DNA from: Lachnospiraceae bacterium
GTDB taxonomy: Bacteria; Bacillota; Clostridia; Lachnospirales; Lachnospiraceae
DNA: 49,305 nt
Assembly (NCBI GenBank): GCA_024698705.1
Contig: JAILQX010000016.1
Location: 1 to 49,305, forward strand
Direction of reading: 5' to 3'
A program made the translations under genes and the position numbers. Each line of letters starts with the position of its first letter. Positions within the stretch are counted from its first letter, which is position 1. The notes under the pieces are model-generated. The model saw only the letters and a program-made list of their open reading frames with translations. It did not search any database and had not been told where the DNA came from. Of this stretch, positions 33,547-42,398 are shown one piece after another.

Positions 33547-36399
33547 ATGAAATTTGTATTGGATTGGGATGAATATGCAAAAAAAGCCAGACAGGCGGTA
33601 GCGGAAGGCTGTGTTTTGCTGAAAAATGATAAAGAAGCCCTTCCGCTTAAAGAAGGCTCCAAAATATCAATATTTGGCAGGATCCAGAACACTTATTACA
33701 AGAGCGGTACCGGTTCCGGTGGAATGGTAAATGCACCTTATGTCATTTCCATACTTGATGCATTTCGTGAAGAGAAGGGCATAGAGATCAACAGGGAACT
33801 GCTTGATGTTTACGAAAAATGGACGGAGAAGAACCCATACAACAAGGGAAAAGGCTGGGCAGCAGAACCCTGGTCACAGGAAGAAATGCCATTAAGTGAT
33901 GAGGTGGTCAAAAAAGCGGCAGAGTCATCGGACGAAGCAGTCATCATAATCGGCAGGACAGCGGGTGAAGATCAGGACAATTCGGCAACGGCGGGAAGTT
34001 ATCTTCTTACCGAGGGTGAAGAGAAAATGCTGGAAAAAGTATGTGCTGCGTTTGATAAGACCGTAGTCGTACTTAATGTCGGAAATATCATAGATATGTC
34101 ATGGGTCGCAAAGTATGACCCGTCGGCTGTTCTGTACGGTTGGCAGGGCGGAATGGAAGGCGGACGGGGTGTTGCGGACGTACTAGTCGGACGTGTGAAT
34201 CCCTGCGGACATCTAAGTGATACCATTGCAAAGGATCATAAGGATTACCCTTCCACGGCTAATTTCAACAAGAATGCGGATAAGTACGATTCGAGCACAT
34301 ATCTGAAGCTTAAACATAGCGATCAGTTAAACTATAACGATGAAGATATCTACGAAGAAGATGTCTATGTCGGTTACAGATATTTTGAAACGGGAGCCAA
34401 AGAGAAGGTTTTGTATCCGTTTGGCTTTGGTCTTTCGTATACGACATTTGAGACCGCTTCAACCTTTGCATTTCCGGAGGATACGAAAGTTAAGGTTACG
34501 AGCAGGGTTACAAACACCGGATCTGTAAGCGGTAAAGAAGTGGTTCAGGTATATTATGAGCCGCCACAGGGCATGCTCATGAAGCCTGTCAGAAACCTCA
34601 TCGCGTTCGGGAAGACAGGCGTGTTGGCACCCGGGGAAAGCGAAGAGCTGAGCTTTGATATAGATATAGCCGATATGGCTTCATTTGACGATGGCGGATA
34701 TACCGGCCATGTCAATTGTTTTGTGCTTGAAAAGGGTGAATATAAGATCTATGTGGGATCCGATGTCAGAAAAGCGACCGAAACGGGAAGTTTTGAACTT
34801 GCGGATACGATAGTTGTAGAAGAAGTTAAGGAGGCTCTCGCTCCGACAAAGGCATTTGAAAGAATGACCATCAAGGTTACGGGTAAGAACGGTTCGGTAT
34901 TTATAAAAGGGACACAGTCCGTTCCCACGAGGACGGTTGATATCGCAAAACGAATCAAAGAAAACAGGGAGAAGGACAGACCCTGCACAGGTGATAAGGG
35001 TATAGTTTTTGCCGATGTCGCATCTGGCAGGAAAACCATAGAAGAATACGTGGATCAGTTCACGGATAAAGAACTCATATACATGTCGCGCGGTGAGGGA
35101 ATGTCTTCAAACAAGGTTACTCCCGGTATAGCAGGTTCTTACGGCGGAGTGTCAAAAAGCCTTCATGATCATTACGGCATGCCTGTTGCAGGTCTTTCGG
35201 ACGGACCGAGTGGTATAAGGATGGACTGCGGTGCGGAAGCATTTGCCCTGCCGATCGGAACAGCGCTTGCATGTACCTTCAACACCGAACTTGTAAAGGA
35301 ACTGTATATATTTGCCGGAAAAGAGATCAGATACAACAAGATCGATTCGCTTTTGGGACCAGGTATAAACATACACAGAAATCCCCTGAACGGAAGGAAT
35401 TTCGAGTATTATTCGGAGGATCCTTTCCTGACGGGAACAATGGCTGTAGCGGCGCTTAAGGGACTTCATACAATGAAGGTAACCGGCACGTTAAAGCATT
35501 TTGCGGCTAACAACAGAGAATTTAACAGACATTTTGTCAATTCGGTGGTTTCTGCAAGAGCACTCAGGGAAATATATCTCAAGGGCTATATGATGGCAGT
35601 AAAAGAAGCCGGAGCATACAACATCATGACTACATACGGCTTGATAAACGGTATATATACCGCAGGTAATTATGACCTCAACACGACCATTCTTCGTGAA
35701 GAATGGGGCTTTGACGGCGTGGTCATGACAGACTGGTGGGCAAGGGTCAATGAAGAAGGCGAAAAAGGCGATATAAAGCATACCGGTTACATGATAAGAT
35801 CACAGAATGATCTGTATGAGGTTACGGCCAATTCGGAAGAGAATGGCAACAATGACGATGCGGAGGAAATGCTTGCCGAAGGAGTTATAACCAGAGGAGA
35901 CCTGCTGCGCAATGCTAGAAATATCGTAAGCAGCCTTCTTAGGACACCTGTTGCAGACAGACTGATAAACGGGGAAGATGAGGTCGAGGTAAGGAATAGG
36001 CCGAAGTCAAGCAGACCCACTCCGAAGATCATGCCTGCGGCAGAATACAAGGGCGGAGAGATGATACTCGATCTGTCGAAACTCGATACGTCGGCAGGAA
36101 GTCTTAACCAGTTCCCGATCAAGGTCAACGAAAAGGGTCAGTACAACATGCATATCCGCATGAAATCCGATCTGAGCGAGCTGTCACAGACATCCATGAA
36201 CATCATGAGCAACGGTCTGCTGCTCCATACGATCACGATACACGGTACCGGCGGAGAATGGATAGATGAGAATGTTGTATTCGAGGTATTTGTGTCCATA
36301 GACAATTATATTGATCTGTCATTTGCACAGACAGGAATAGATATCGACAGTATAGTGGTCACTAAAATACGTTCTTTGGAAGAAAGTACGTTATTCTAA
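33547..36399 (+). CDS. GH3 beta-glucosidase-type enzyme with reversed domain order
   Basis: 950 aa from the ATG at 33547 (GGAGG 7 nt upstream; the ATG at 33541 is too close and longer readings run into the SRP RNA). The order is C-terminal alpha/beta sandwich first (about 10-310: EGCVLLKNDKEALPL, GGMEGGRGVADVLVG), then a fibronectin-III-like domain (about 320-430), then the catalytic TIM barrel (about 500-800: GLSDGPSGIR, FAANNREFNRH, nucleophile Asp729 in VVMTDWW). This permuted order is known for beta-glucosidases of rumen Butyrivibrio and Ruminococcus. A further beta domain of about 100 residues ends the protein. No signal peptide: cytoplasmic. Likely cleaves beta-linked oligosaccharides; exact sugar not readable. 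Confidence 0.92.
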   Translation: MKFVLDWDEYAKKARQAVAEGCVLLKNDKEALPLKEGSKISIFGRIQNTYYKSGTGSGGMVNAPYVISILDAFREEKGIEINRELLDVYEKWTEKNPYNKGKGWAAEPWSQEEMPLSDEVVKKAAESSDEAVIIIGRTAGEDQDNSATAGSYLLTEGEEKMLEKVCAAFDKTVVVLNVGNIIDMSWVAKYDPSAVLYGWQGGMEGGRGVADVLVGRVNPCGHLSDTIAKDHKDYPSTANFNKNADKYDSSTYLKLKHSDQLNYNDEDIYEEDVYVGYRYFETGAKEKVLYPFGFGLSYTTFETASTFAFPEDTKVKVTSRVTNTGSVSGKEVVQVYYEPPQGMLMKPVRNLIAFGKTGVLAPGESEELSFDIDIADMASFDDGGYTGHVNCFVLEKGEYKIYVGSDVRKATETGSFELADTIVVEEVKEALAPTKAFERMTIKVTGKNGSVFIKGTQSVPTRTVDIAKRIKENREKDRPCTGDKGIVFADVASGRKTIEEYVDQFTDKELIYMSRGEGMSSNKVTPGIAGSYGGVSKSLHDHYGMPVAGLSDGPSGIRMDCGAEAFALPIGTALACTFNTELVKELYIFAGKEIRYNKIDSLLGPGINIHRNPLNGRNFEYYSEDPFLTGTMAVAALKGLHTMKVTGTLKHFAANNREFNRHFVNSVVSARALREIYLKGYMMAVKEAGAYNIMTTYGLINGIYTAGNYDLNTTILREEWGFDGVVMTDWWARVNEEGEKGDIKHTGYMIRSQNDLYEVTANSEENGNNDDAEEMLAEGVITRGDLLRNARNIVSSLLRTPVADRLINGEDEVEVRNRPKSSRPTPKIMPAAEYKGGEMILDLSKLDTSAGSLNQFPIKVNEKGQYNMHIRMKSDLSELSQTSMNIMSNGLLLHTITIHGTGGEWIDENVVFEVFVSIDNYIDLSFAQTGIDIDSIVVTKIRSLEESTLF

Positions 36400-36432
36400 T
36401 AAAACAATAGTAAAACAGGTAAAACAATGGTA

Positions 36433-36475
36433 AAATGGAGAAAGTCGGGTTCATAAGGGCATTCTCCATTTTTAT
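36433..36475 (+). terminator. terminator after the GH3 gene
   Basis: ATGGAGAA (36435-36442) pairs with TTCTCCAT (36462-36469), flanked by A run and T run, so it could work in both directions. The preceding 36400-36436 has four imperfect TAAAACA-type repeats. Confidence 0.72.
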
Positions 36476-36568
36476 TATATAAAAAAACCTGTATAACCCT
36501 TATTTTACACGAAAACAAAAATGAGTTGAAAAAAAGCACAAAAACGTATAAGATTAAAATGATCGGGA

Positions 36569-36578
36569 AAAACGTTTT
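36569..36578. promoter_or_regulatory. LacI-type operator candidate
   Basis: AAAACGTTTT, a perfect palindrome with the central CG usual for LacI-family operators, 27 nt upstream of the regulator start. AAAACGTAT at 36541 may be a half-matching second site. Confidence 0.5.
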
Positions 36579-36604
36579 ACAAAGTATCAGACACCGGAGG
36601 GTAT

Positions 36605-37642
36605 ATGCCAACTACATTAAAAGAAATAGCAGAGGTATGTGGGGTTACAGTCAGCACAGTATCTAATGTTCTGAATGACAAGCCGAAAGTAAGCGCAGAA
36701 AAGAAGCGTCAGATCTTAAAGGTCGTTGAGGAAATGGGTTACCAGCCCAATTATTTCGCACAGGGTATCAGAAAAACAAAAAAGAGGATAATCGGTATCA
36801 TAACCGAGGATATCATGGACTTTGCGACAGTCAATATGGTTGAGACGATCATGGCCTATCTGGAAAACAATAGTTACAGATCATTGCTCCTTAACATGCG
36901 AATGTATGATAAGTGGGATAACCAGTGGTATGATGACAACACGAAGATAGTTGAATCAAGCAGGCCCTTGTTCCAGCAGATCATGTCGGTAAAGGCGGAC
37001 GGATTCATTTATATTGCCGGACACTGCCGAAAGATCCATTGCATTCCGGAAAATATAGATGTTCCGGGGATCGTTCTGTACGGTATCTCGGCTGACGAAC
37101 GCTATCCTTCCGTGGTCTTGGACGACGAAAAGGGCGGTTATGAGGTAACCAAATATATTATTGACAAAGGATTTAAGGAGTTCGGTATCATTTCAGGAAA
37201 AAGCGATAACATGCATACCAACAGGCGTCTTCTGGGTATCCAGAAAGCCATGTTTGATGCGGGGATACCGTTCAATCCGGAGCTTGTCAGGGAAGGAGAC
37301 TGGAAGAGAACAGGGGGATATGAGAACACACAATATCTGCTTGATAAAGGCGTCAAATGCATTTTCTGCATGAATGATCTTATGGCGGCGGGAGTGTATG
37401 ATTATCTTTACGATCATGGATTGGAAGTAAAGAAGGATATAAGTGTTATGGGTTACGATGATCGTGAGATCTCGGATTATATGAGACCGAGACTTTCCAC
37501 GTATGATCTGAATCATTCGGGACTTGCGAAAAAATGCGCCGAGATGATGATCGAAATGCTTGGGGAGCCCGAAACCAAAATTTATAACAACGCCCATATA
37601 GCCAAAATAGCGGGAAGGCTGATCGAGCGCCAGTCCATTTAG
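36605..37642 (+). CDS. LacI family transcriptional regulator
   Basis: 345 aa, GGAGG 5-6 nt upstream. N-terminal LacI helix-turn-helix TLKEIAEVCGVTVSTVSNVL and hinge (QPNYFAQGIRK), followed by a periplasmic-binding-protein-like sensor domain (about 60-340: GIITEDIMDFATVNMVET, VVLDDEKGGYEVTKYI, FCMNDLMAAGVYDYL). Located between a GH3 and a GH51 gene, it probably senses a plant-cell-wall sugar and controls these genes and itself; the ligand is inferred only from context. Confidence 0.93.
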   Translation: MPTTLKEIAEVCGVTVSTVSNVLNDKPKVSAEKKRQILKVVEEMGYQPNYFAQGIRKTKKRIIGIITEDIMDFATVNMVETIMAYLENNSYRSLLLNMRMYDKWDNQWYDDNTKIVESSRPLFQQIMSVKADGFIYIAGHCRKIHCIPENIDVPGIVLYGISADERYPSVVLDDEKGGYEVTKYIIDKGFKEFGIISGKSDNMHTNRRLLGIQKAMFDAGIPFNPELVREGDWKRTGGYENTQYLLDKGVKCIFCMNDLMAAGVYDYLYDHGLEVKKDISVMGYDDREISDYMRPRLSTYDLNHSGLAKKCAEMMIEMLGEPETKIYNNAHIAKIAGRLIERQSI

Positions 37643-37671
37643 GCGGTAGAAAGTATATATCAGGAGGGGCG

Positions 37672-39156
37672 ATGAAAGCTAAGATATTTTTTGAAAAAAA
37701 CAGTGAAGTCAGCAAGATAGATAACAGGATATACGGTTCTTTCATAGAACATCTCGGAAGAGCGGTATACGGAGGTATATACGAACCCGGTCATGAAACA
37801 GCGGATGACATGGGATTCAGACAGGATGTACTTAAGGAGATAAAGAAGATAAATGTTCCGATAGTCAGATACCCGGGCGGTAACTTTGTATCCGGATACA
37901 ACTGGGAAGACGGAACGGGGGATAAAGCCGCAAGGCCCAAAAAGCTGGATCTGGCTTGGTCAAGCGTGGAGACGAATCAGATCGGAATAGATGAGTTCCA
38001 AGAATGGGCCAAGAGGGCCGGCAGCGAAGTGATGATGGCTGTAAATTTGGGCACAAGGGGTGCCGAAGAAGCCAAAAATCTGGTAGAATATTGTAACAGC
38101 ACAACAGATACATATTATGCCAACAAGAGAAGAGCCAACGGATTTGATAAGCCGTTTAAGATCAAGACCTGGTGTCTGGGCAATGAGATGGATGGCCCCT
38201 GGCAGATGGGCAGCAAAAAGCCCATGGAATATGCACGCCTTGCCTGTGAATCAGGAAAACTCATGAAATGGGTGGACAGTGATATAGAGCTTGTGGCCTG
38301 CGGCAGCAGTGCGCCGACCATGCCCACTTTCGGAGAATGGGAAAGGACCGTTCTCAGGGAAGCTTACGATCAGATAGACTATATGTCATTGCACAATTAT
38401 TACAGAAATGACAAGGGTGACACGGCTGAGTTCTTTGCCAGCTCGATGATCATGGACAGATTTATCAAGGATGTGGCTGCCATGTGCGATGAGATCAAGG
38501 CCGAGAAAAATTCGGACAAGACTATCAATCTCTCATTTGATGAGTGGAATGTCTGGTTCCACAGTGACGAAGCAGATAAGAAGCAGGAAAAATGGCAGAT
38601 CGCGCCGCCGCTTCTTGAAGATATCTACGATCTTCAGGACGGAATAGTGGTGGGAAGCCTTCTGATCACATTGCTTAAGAATGCTGACAGGGTTAAGATC
38701 GCATGCCTGGCACAACTTGTAAATGTCATAGCACCCATCATGACGGTAAACGGCGGGGATATATGGCTTCAGACCATTTTCTATCCGTATTATTACACAT
38801 CGGTAAACGGCAGGGGAACAGCGCTTGTAACAAAGTGCGAATGCGGTTCCTACGATACGGAAGAACATAAGAACATTCCGTATATCGATGCGGTTGCGGT
38901 TGAAAATGAAGACGGTAAACTTACCGTATTTGCGATCAACAGGTCTCTTGAGGAGAATTGCGAGATAACTCTGGACATGAAGGGCTTTGAGGATTACAGG
39001 ATCGTAAAGCATGTCTCACTTGAAGGAGACGACATGACGGCCCATAATTCCGCGGACAACAAGAAAAATGTTATACCGACGGAGAAATCGATTGACGGGG
39101 CAGGCTCGCTCACATTGTCAAAGGCATCATGGAATATGATCTGTTTTGAAAAATAA
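37672..39156 (+). CDS. alpha-L-arabinofuranosidase (GH51)
   Basis: 494 aa, AGGAGGGG upstream. GH51 features: YGSFIEHLGRAVYGGIYEPG at the start, VRYPGGNFVSGY, acid/base Glu172 in GNEMDGPW, nucleophile Glu291 in FDEWNVW, C-terminal beta domain. Cytoplasmic (no signal peptide), intracellular removal of arabinofuranosyl units from arabinoxylan or arabinan oligosaccharides. It follows the LacI regulator by 29 bp and is likely co-transcribed with it. Together with the GH3 enzyme it forms a hemicellulose oligosaccharide locus. Confidence 0.95.
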   Translation: MKAKIFFEKNSEVSKIDNRIYGSFIEHLGRAVYGGIYEPGHETADDMGFRQDVLKEIKKINVPIVRYPGGNFVSGYNWEDGTGDKAARPKKLDLAWSSVETNQIGIDEFQEWAKRAGSEVMMAVNLGTRGAEEAKNLVEYCNSTTDTYYANKRRANGFDKPFKIKTWCLGNEMDGPWQMGSKKPMEYARLACESGKLMKWVDSDIELVACGSSAPTMPTFGEWERTVLREAYDQIDYMSLHNYYRNDKGDTAEFFASSMIMDRFIKDVAAMCDEIKAEKNSDKTINLSFDEWNVWFHSDEADKKQEKWQIAPPLLEDIYDLQDGIVVGSLLITLLKNADRVKIACLAQLVNVIAPIMTVNGGDIWLQTIFYPYYYTSVNGRGTALVTKCECGSYDTEEHKNIPYIDAVAVENEDGKLTVFAINRSLEENCEITLDMKGFEDYRIVKHVSLEGDDMTAHNSADNKKNVIPTEKSIDGAGSLTLSKASWNMICFEK

Positions 39157-39178
39157 TTACGAAACGGAGTGACCTGGA

Positions 39179-40432
39179 TTGAATAAAAAAGATGTCCTTG
39201 AGTTGAAGAGAAGATTTAAGAAAGAAGGCTGCACCATAAGACGTATGGCCGGTTGCTATGTGGATGCCGGAAAGCAGCAGGTCCTTAAACTCAATGAAAC
39301 CTTCTTAAATCTGGACGAAGAGGAATTTTTCAAATTTCTTGAGATAGCAAAGAAAACCATGGCCGGAACCATCGGCAACAATATACTGGAGCTGGATTTT
39401 CCGCTTGATGAGGAAGCACCGGGAGGAAAGCAGCAGTTTTTATACGGCCTTAGGGCCAGTGCGCTCGAAAATGAAGACCTTCTGGAAAGGTTATATGAAA
39501 TTATCATCGACAGTTATCAGTATGTCGGCAATTATCTGATCCTTATATTTCATGATTCCTATGATATCATGAGCAGGACAAGCGATAAGCAGAAGCTCGA
39601 TGAATCCGAAGAGGTTTACGAATATCTGCTCTGTGCCATTTGTCCGGTCGCATTGTCTAAACCGGGATTGGGGTACCGCAAGGATGAGAACCGTATAGGT
39701 GCCAGGATCCGTGACTGGGTAGTCGGTGTGCCCGATATGGGATTTTTATTTCCCGCATTTTCGGACGGAAGCGCCGATATACATAAGGTGGATTATTTTA
39801 TAAGGGATGCCAAGGATTCACATCCCGAATTTATAGCGGATGTTCTCGGCTGCGGTCCCAAGCTGACAGCCACGGAACAGAAGCAGACATTCCATGCCAT
39901 AGTAAAGAAGGCTTTCGGACCTGATGAAGAGAAGTGTGAAAAGGCACTTATCAACGTGCAGGAGAGCCTGAACGACAAGATAGAAACCGGTGAGGAAATG
40001 ACAGATGCCCAGATCGCATCCATAGTTCTTACCGATGAAACCATAGAGGAGGTCCTTGTTGAAAACGGACTTGACGAGGTGGTCGCAAAACAGGTCAAGG
40101 ACGCTGTCAGGGAATCCTTCGGTGAGGACATGCCGCCCGTAGCCAATCTGATAGACGGCAAGGCACTTGAAGCCAATGCAAAGATCAAAAAAGAGCAGGA
40201 GCTTGTCAAAGAGGTCAACACCTTAAAGACAGAGATCATTGAGAAGGATAAGCAACTGTCGGATGCCGCAACATATATCGAGGATCTGAAAACATATGAT
40301 GTGGTTGTCAGAGTTAAACCCGATAAAGCTGCCAGGATAAAGAGCCAGATGCTCGGAGATCAGAAATATCTGATGATCCCAATGGATGCCAACGAGCATG
40401 TCAATCTCAACGGTGTAAATACACAGGTTTGA
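39179..40432 (+). CDS. DUF4317 family protein
   Basis: 417 aa, TTG start with GGAG about 9 nt upstream. The start KKDVLELKRRFKKEGCTIRRM, GCYVDAGKQQV, and the middle AICPVALSKPGLGY with VGVPDMGFLFPAFSDGSADI are characteristic of DUF4317, found almost only in Clostridia. The C-terminal third contains a coiled coil (EANAKIKKEQELVKEV onward). No enzyme motif or membrane segment. Function unknown. Confidence 0.85.
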   Translation: MNKKDVLELKRRFKKEGCTIRRMAGCYVDAGKQQVLKLNETFLNLDEEEFFKFLEIAKKTMAGTIGNNILELDFPLDEEAPGGKQQFLYGLRASALENEDLLERLYEIIIDSYQYVGNYLILIFHDSYDIMSRTSDKQKLDESEEVYEYLLCAICPVALSKPGLGYRKDENRIGARIRDWVVGVPDMGFLFPAFSDGSADIHKVDYFIRDAKDSHPEFIADVLGCGPKLTATEQKQTFHAIVKKAFGPDEEKCEKALINVQESLNDKIETGEEMTDAQIASIVLTDETIEEVLVENGLDEVVAKQVKDAVRESFGEDMPPVANLIDGKALEANAKIKKEQELVKEVNTLKTEIIEKDKQLSDAATYIEDLKTYDVVVRVKPDKAARIKSQMLGDQKYLMIPMDANEHVNLNGVNTQV

Positions 40433-40444
40433 AAGGAAAAGATC

Positions 40445-41641
40445 ATGTCCGTAACAGACAGGTTTAACGGAAAGAGAATTCTTATATGGGGATACGGAAG
40501 GGAAGGCAGATCTACGGAGGCCTTCCTTAATCGATGCTGTAAACCCGCTTCAATAGAGATATTCGAGGGCAAAAGAGAGGATATAGACGAGAAATGTTAT
40601 GATTATATCTTCAAAAGTCCCGGGATCGTGATGAACGACGAGGATCCGAAGTACACTTCGCAGACGCAGGTCTTTATGGAGGAATTCGGTGACAGGACCG
40701 TTGGTATCACGGGAACCAAGGGAAAGAGCACCACATCAAGTCTTTTATATACGGTACTCAGGGAGTGCAGTGGCAGGGATACCCTGCTTTGTGGCAATAT
40801 CGGCCTGCCCTGTCTGGATTATTTTGATCAAATCACCGATGATACGATAGTTGTTTTTGAGTTATCATGCCATCAGCTGGCGCATTTGACTGTCTCTCCG
40901 CATATAGCGGTCTTCCTGAATCTTTATGAAGATCATCTGGATTATTACGGAACAATGGACAGATATTTTGCAGCCAAGACGCATATTTCCCTGAATCAGA
41001 GCGAAGAGGATTGTCTTTATGCGGGCTCCAATGTTCCCGGGTTCGATACCGTGGCAAAGAAGATCGTTATAGATCCTGAGAATATCGGTCATTATGATCT
41101 TTCCATAAACGGCATACATAATCAGTTCAATGCCGAATTCGTGTACAGGATCGCAACGGAGATCTTCGGATGTGACGGAGATAAGGTGAAGGAAGCCATG
41201 GCCGGCTTCACCGGTCTTGCTCACAGGCTTCAACTTGTGGCTACCGTGGACGGCGTGGAGTATTACGACGATTCCATTTCCACGATACCGCAGGCAACGA
41301 TCAGCGCGGCGACCAGCCTTAAGAACGCGAAAACGCTTCTTATAGGCGGCATGGACAGAGGGATCGATTATACCCTTCTTGAGAGATTCATAGCCGAAAA
41401 TCCGCAGTTTAACTATATCCTTATGTACGAAACCGGAAAAAGGATATTAAAAAATGTTTCCGACAGCGGATCGGTGTATTATGCGGAGGACCTTGAAAAA
41501 GGTGTAAGAAAAGCCAAAGAGATCACAGCCTCCGGCGAGGCCTGCATCCTTTCTCCCGCAGCCGCCAGCTACGGTTACTTCAAGAACTTTGAAGAGCGTG
41601 GGGATGTGTTTATGGAGCTGGTGAAGAAAACTTTCTTGTAA
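40445..41641 (+). CDS. murD: UDP-N-acetylmuramoylalanine--D-glutamate ligase
   Basis: 398 aa. Mur ligase: N-terminal Rossmann-like UDP-binding domain (GYGREGRSTEAFL), P-loop GTKGKST (90-96), central ENLYEDHLDYY-type segment (LNLYEDHLDYYGTM), and the C-terminal domain with AHRLQLVATVDGVEYYDDS. It adds D-Glu to UDP-MurNAc-Ala in the cytoplasm. Somewhat shorter than the usual 440-450 residues, and not located in a dcw cluster, so a second, divergent MurD copy is possible. Confidence 0.88.
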   Translation: MSVTDRFNGKRILIWGYGREGRSTEAFLNRCCKPASIEIFEGKREDIDEKCYDYIFKSPGIVMNDEDPKYTSQTQVFMEEFGDRTVGITGTKGKSTTSSLLYTVLRECSGRDTLLCGNIGLPCLDYFDQITDDTIVVFELSCHQLAHLTVSPHIAVFLNLYEDHLDYYGTMDRYFAAKTHISLNQSEEDCLYAGSNVPGFDTVAKKIVIDPENIGHYDLSINGIHNQFNAEFVYRIATEIFGCDGDKVKEAMAGFTGLAHRLQLVATVDGVEYYDDSISTIPQATISAATSLKNAKTLLIGGMDRGIDYTLLERFIAENPQFNYILMYETGKRILKNVSDSGSVYYAEDLEKGVRKAKEITASGEACILSPAAASYGYFKNFEERGDVFMELVKKTFL

Positions 41642-41656
41642 ATGCATTGGCAGGAT

Positions 41657-41684
41657 AAATAAAAAAGCCCATTCGGGCTTTTTT
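41657..41684 (+). terminator. terminator between murD and the convergent membrane-protein gene
   Basis: AAAAAAGCCC (41660-41669) pairs with GGGCTTTTTT (41675-41684) around ATTC; A and T runs make it bidirectional. Confidence 0.82.
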
Positions 41685-42226
41685 TAATTTAACGGATTAC
41701 CGCAAGACTGACAAACCTGAATATCACCTTTGATGATCCTGTTCTGAGCTCCGCAGTTTTTACATATAACGGTTATAAATGATGCGGTGGGAGCTTTTTC
41801 TATCAAGCTGATCAGATTGTGAGAGGCTATATCATAATTCATATTCTTAAGGTAATACTTGTCTATCAGGCGGATCAGCATAGCTTCCATAGCAGATTCG
41901 GTGACTGCGACCTTGCCTGTTTTTGATATGTATGATTGTTGAACTTCTGTTATGGTCATGGCCGAATCCGGATTCTGATACATGATCAGGGCAAGGGTTT
42001 GGGCTTTTTTCTGTGTGATCCTTCCCATGATGATCTTATAAATAGGGAAAGCGAATACGGCAATGAAAGTAATATCAACGATGTAATCAATTGCTTCTGA
42101 GATACCGAATGAAATATCCTCAAATAAAACGCTTATACTGACAATTGTCATAAAAGATAAAAGCACTATCAGTGTGTAATCCAAAGCGTTTATTCGGAAA
42201 GATCTTTTGCCAAGGTAGTCATTCAT
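41684..42226 (-). CDS. membrane protein with C-terminal zinc ribbon
   Basis: 180 aa from the ATG at 42226, preceded by AGGAGG 7 nt away. Two membrane helices (about 16-36 and 45-67) at the N-terminus, a cytoplasmic winged-helix-like middle (LALIMYQNPDSAMTITEVQQ) and a C-terminal CxxC...CxxC zinc ribbon (CKNCGAQNRI, VCQSCGN). Not a recognised family. Convergent with murD and divergent from the phosphofructokinase gene. Confidence 0.75.
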   Translation of the reverse strand: MNDYLGKRSFRINALDYTLIVLLSFMTIVSISVLFEDISFGISEAIDYIVDITFIAVFAFPIYKIIMGRITQKKAQTLALIMYQNPDSAMTITEVQQSYISKTGKVAVTESAMEAMLIRLIDKYYLKNMNYDIASHNLISLIEKAPTASFITVICKNCGAQNRIIKGDIQVCQSCGNPLN

Positions 42227-42316
42227 ATCAATTCCTCCTGTTTTCTTTTCACAGATCATTATAGATAAACCGGAGCTTATAATCAAATAAAACATGCCGA
42301 AGCGGGTCTATATTCG

Positions 42317-42345
42317 TTGTTAAATACAGTGATTTTTGTTATAAT
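42317..42345 (+). promoter_or_regulatory. promoter of the phosphofructokinase gene
   Basis: TTGTTA (42317-42322), 17-nt spacer, TATAAT (42340-42345). A small hairpin TGAAGT/ACTTCA (42355-42376) lies in the leader. Confidence 0.72.
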
Positions 42346-42398
42346 CTAGGTTGGTGAAGTGAGGGGCGAGACTTCAAGTATTTCACAGGAGGTTGGCT

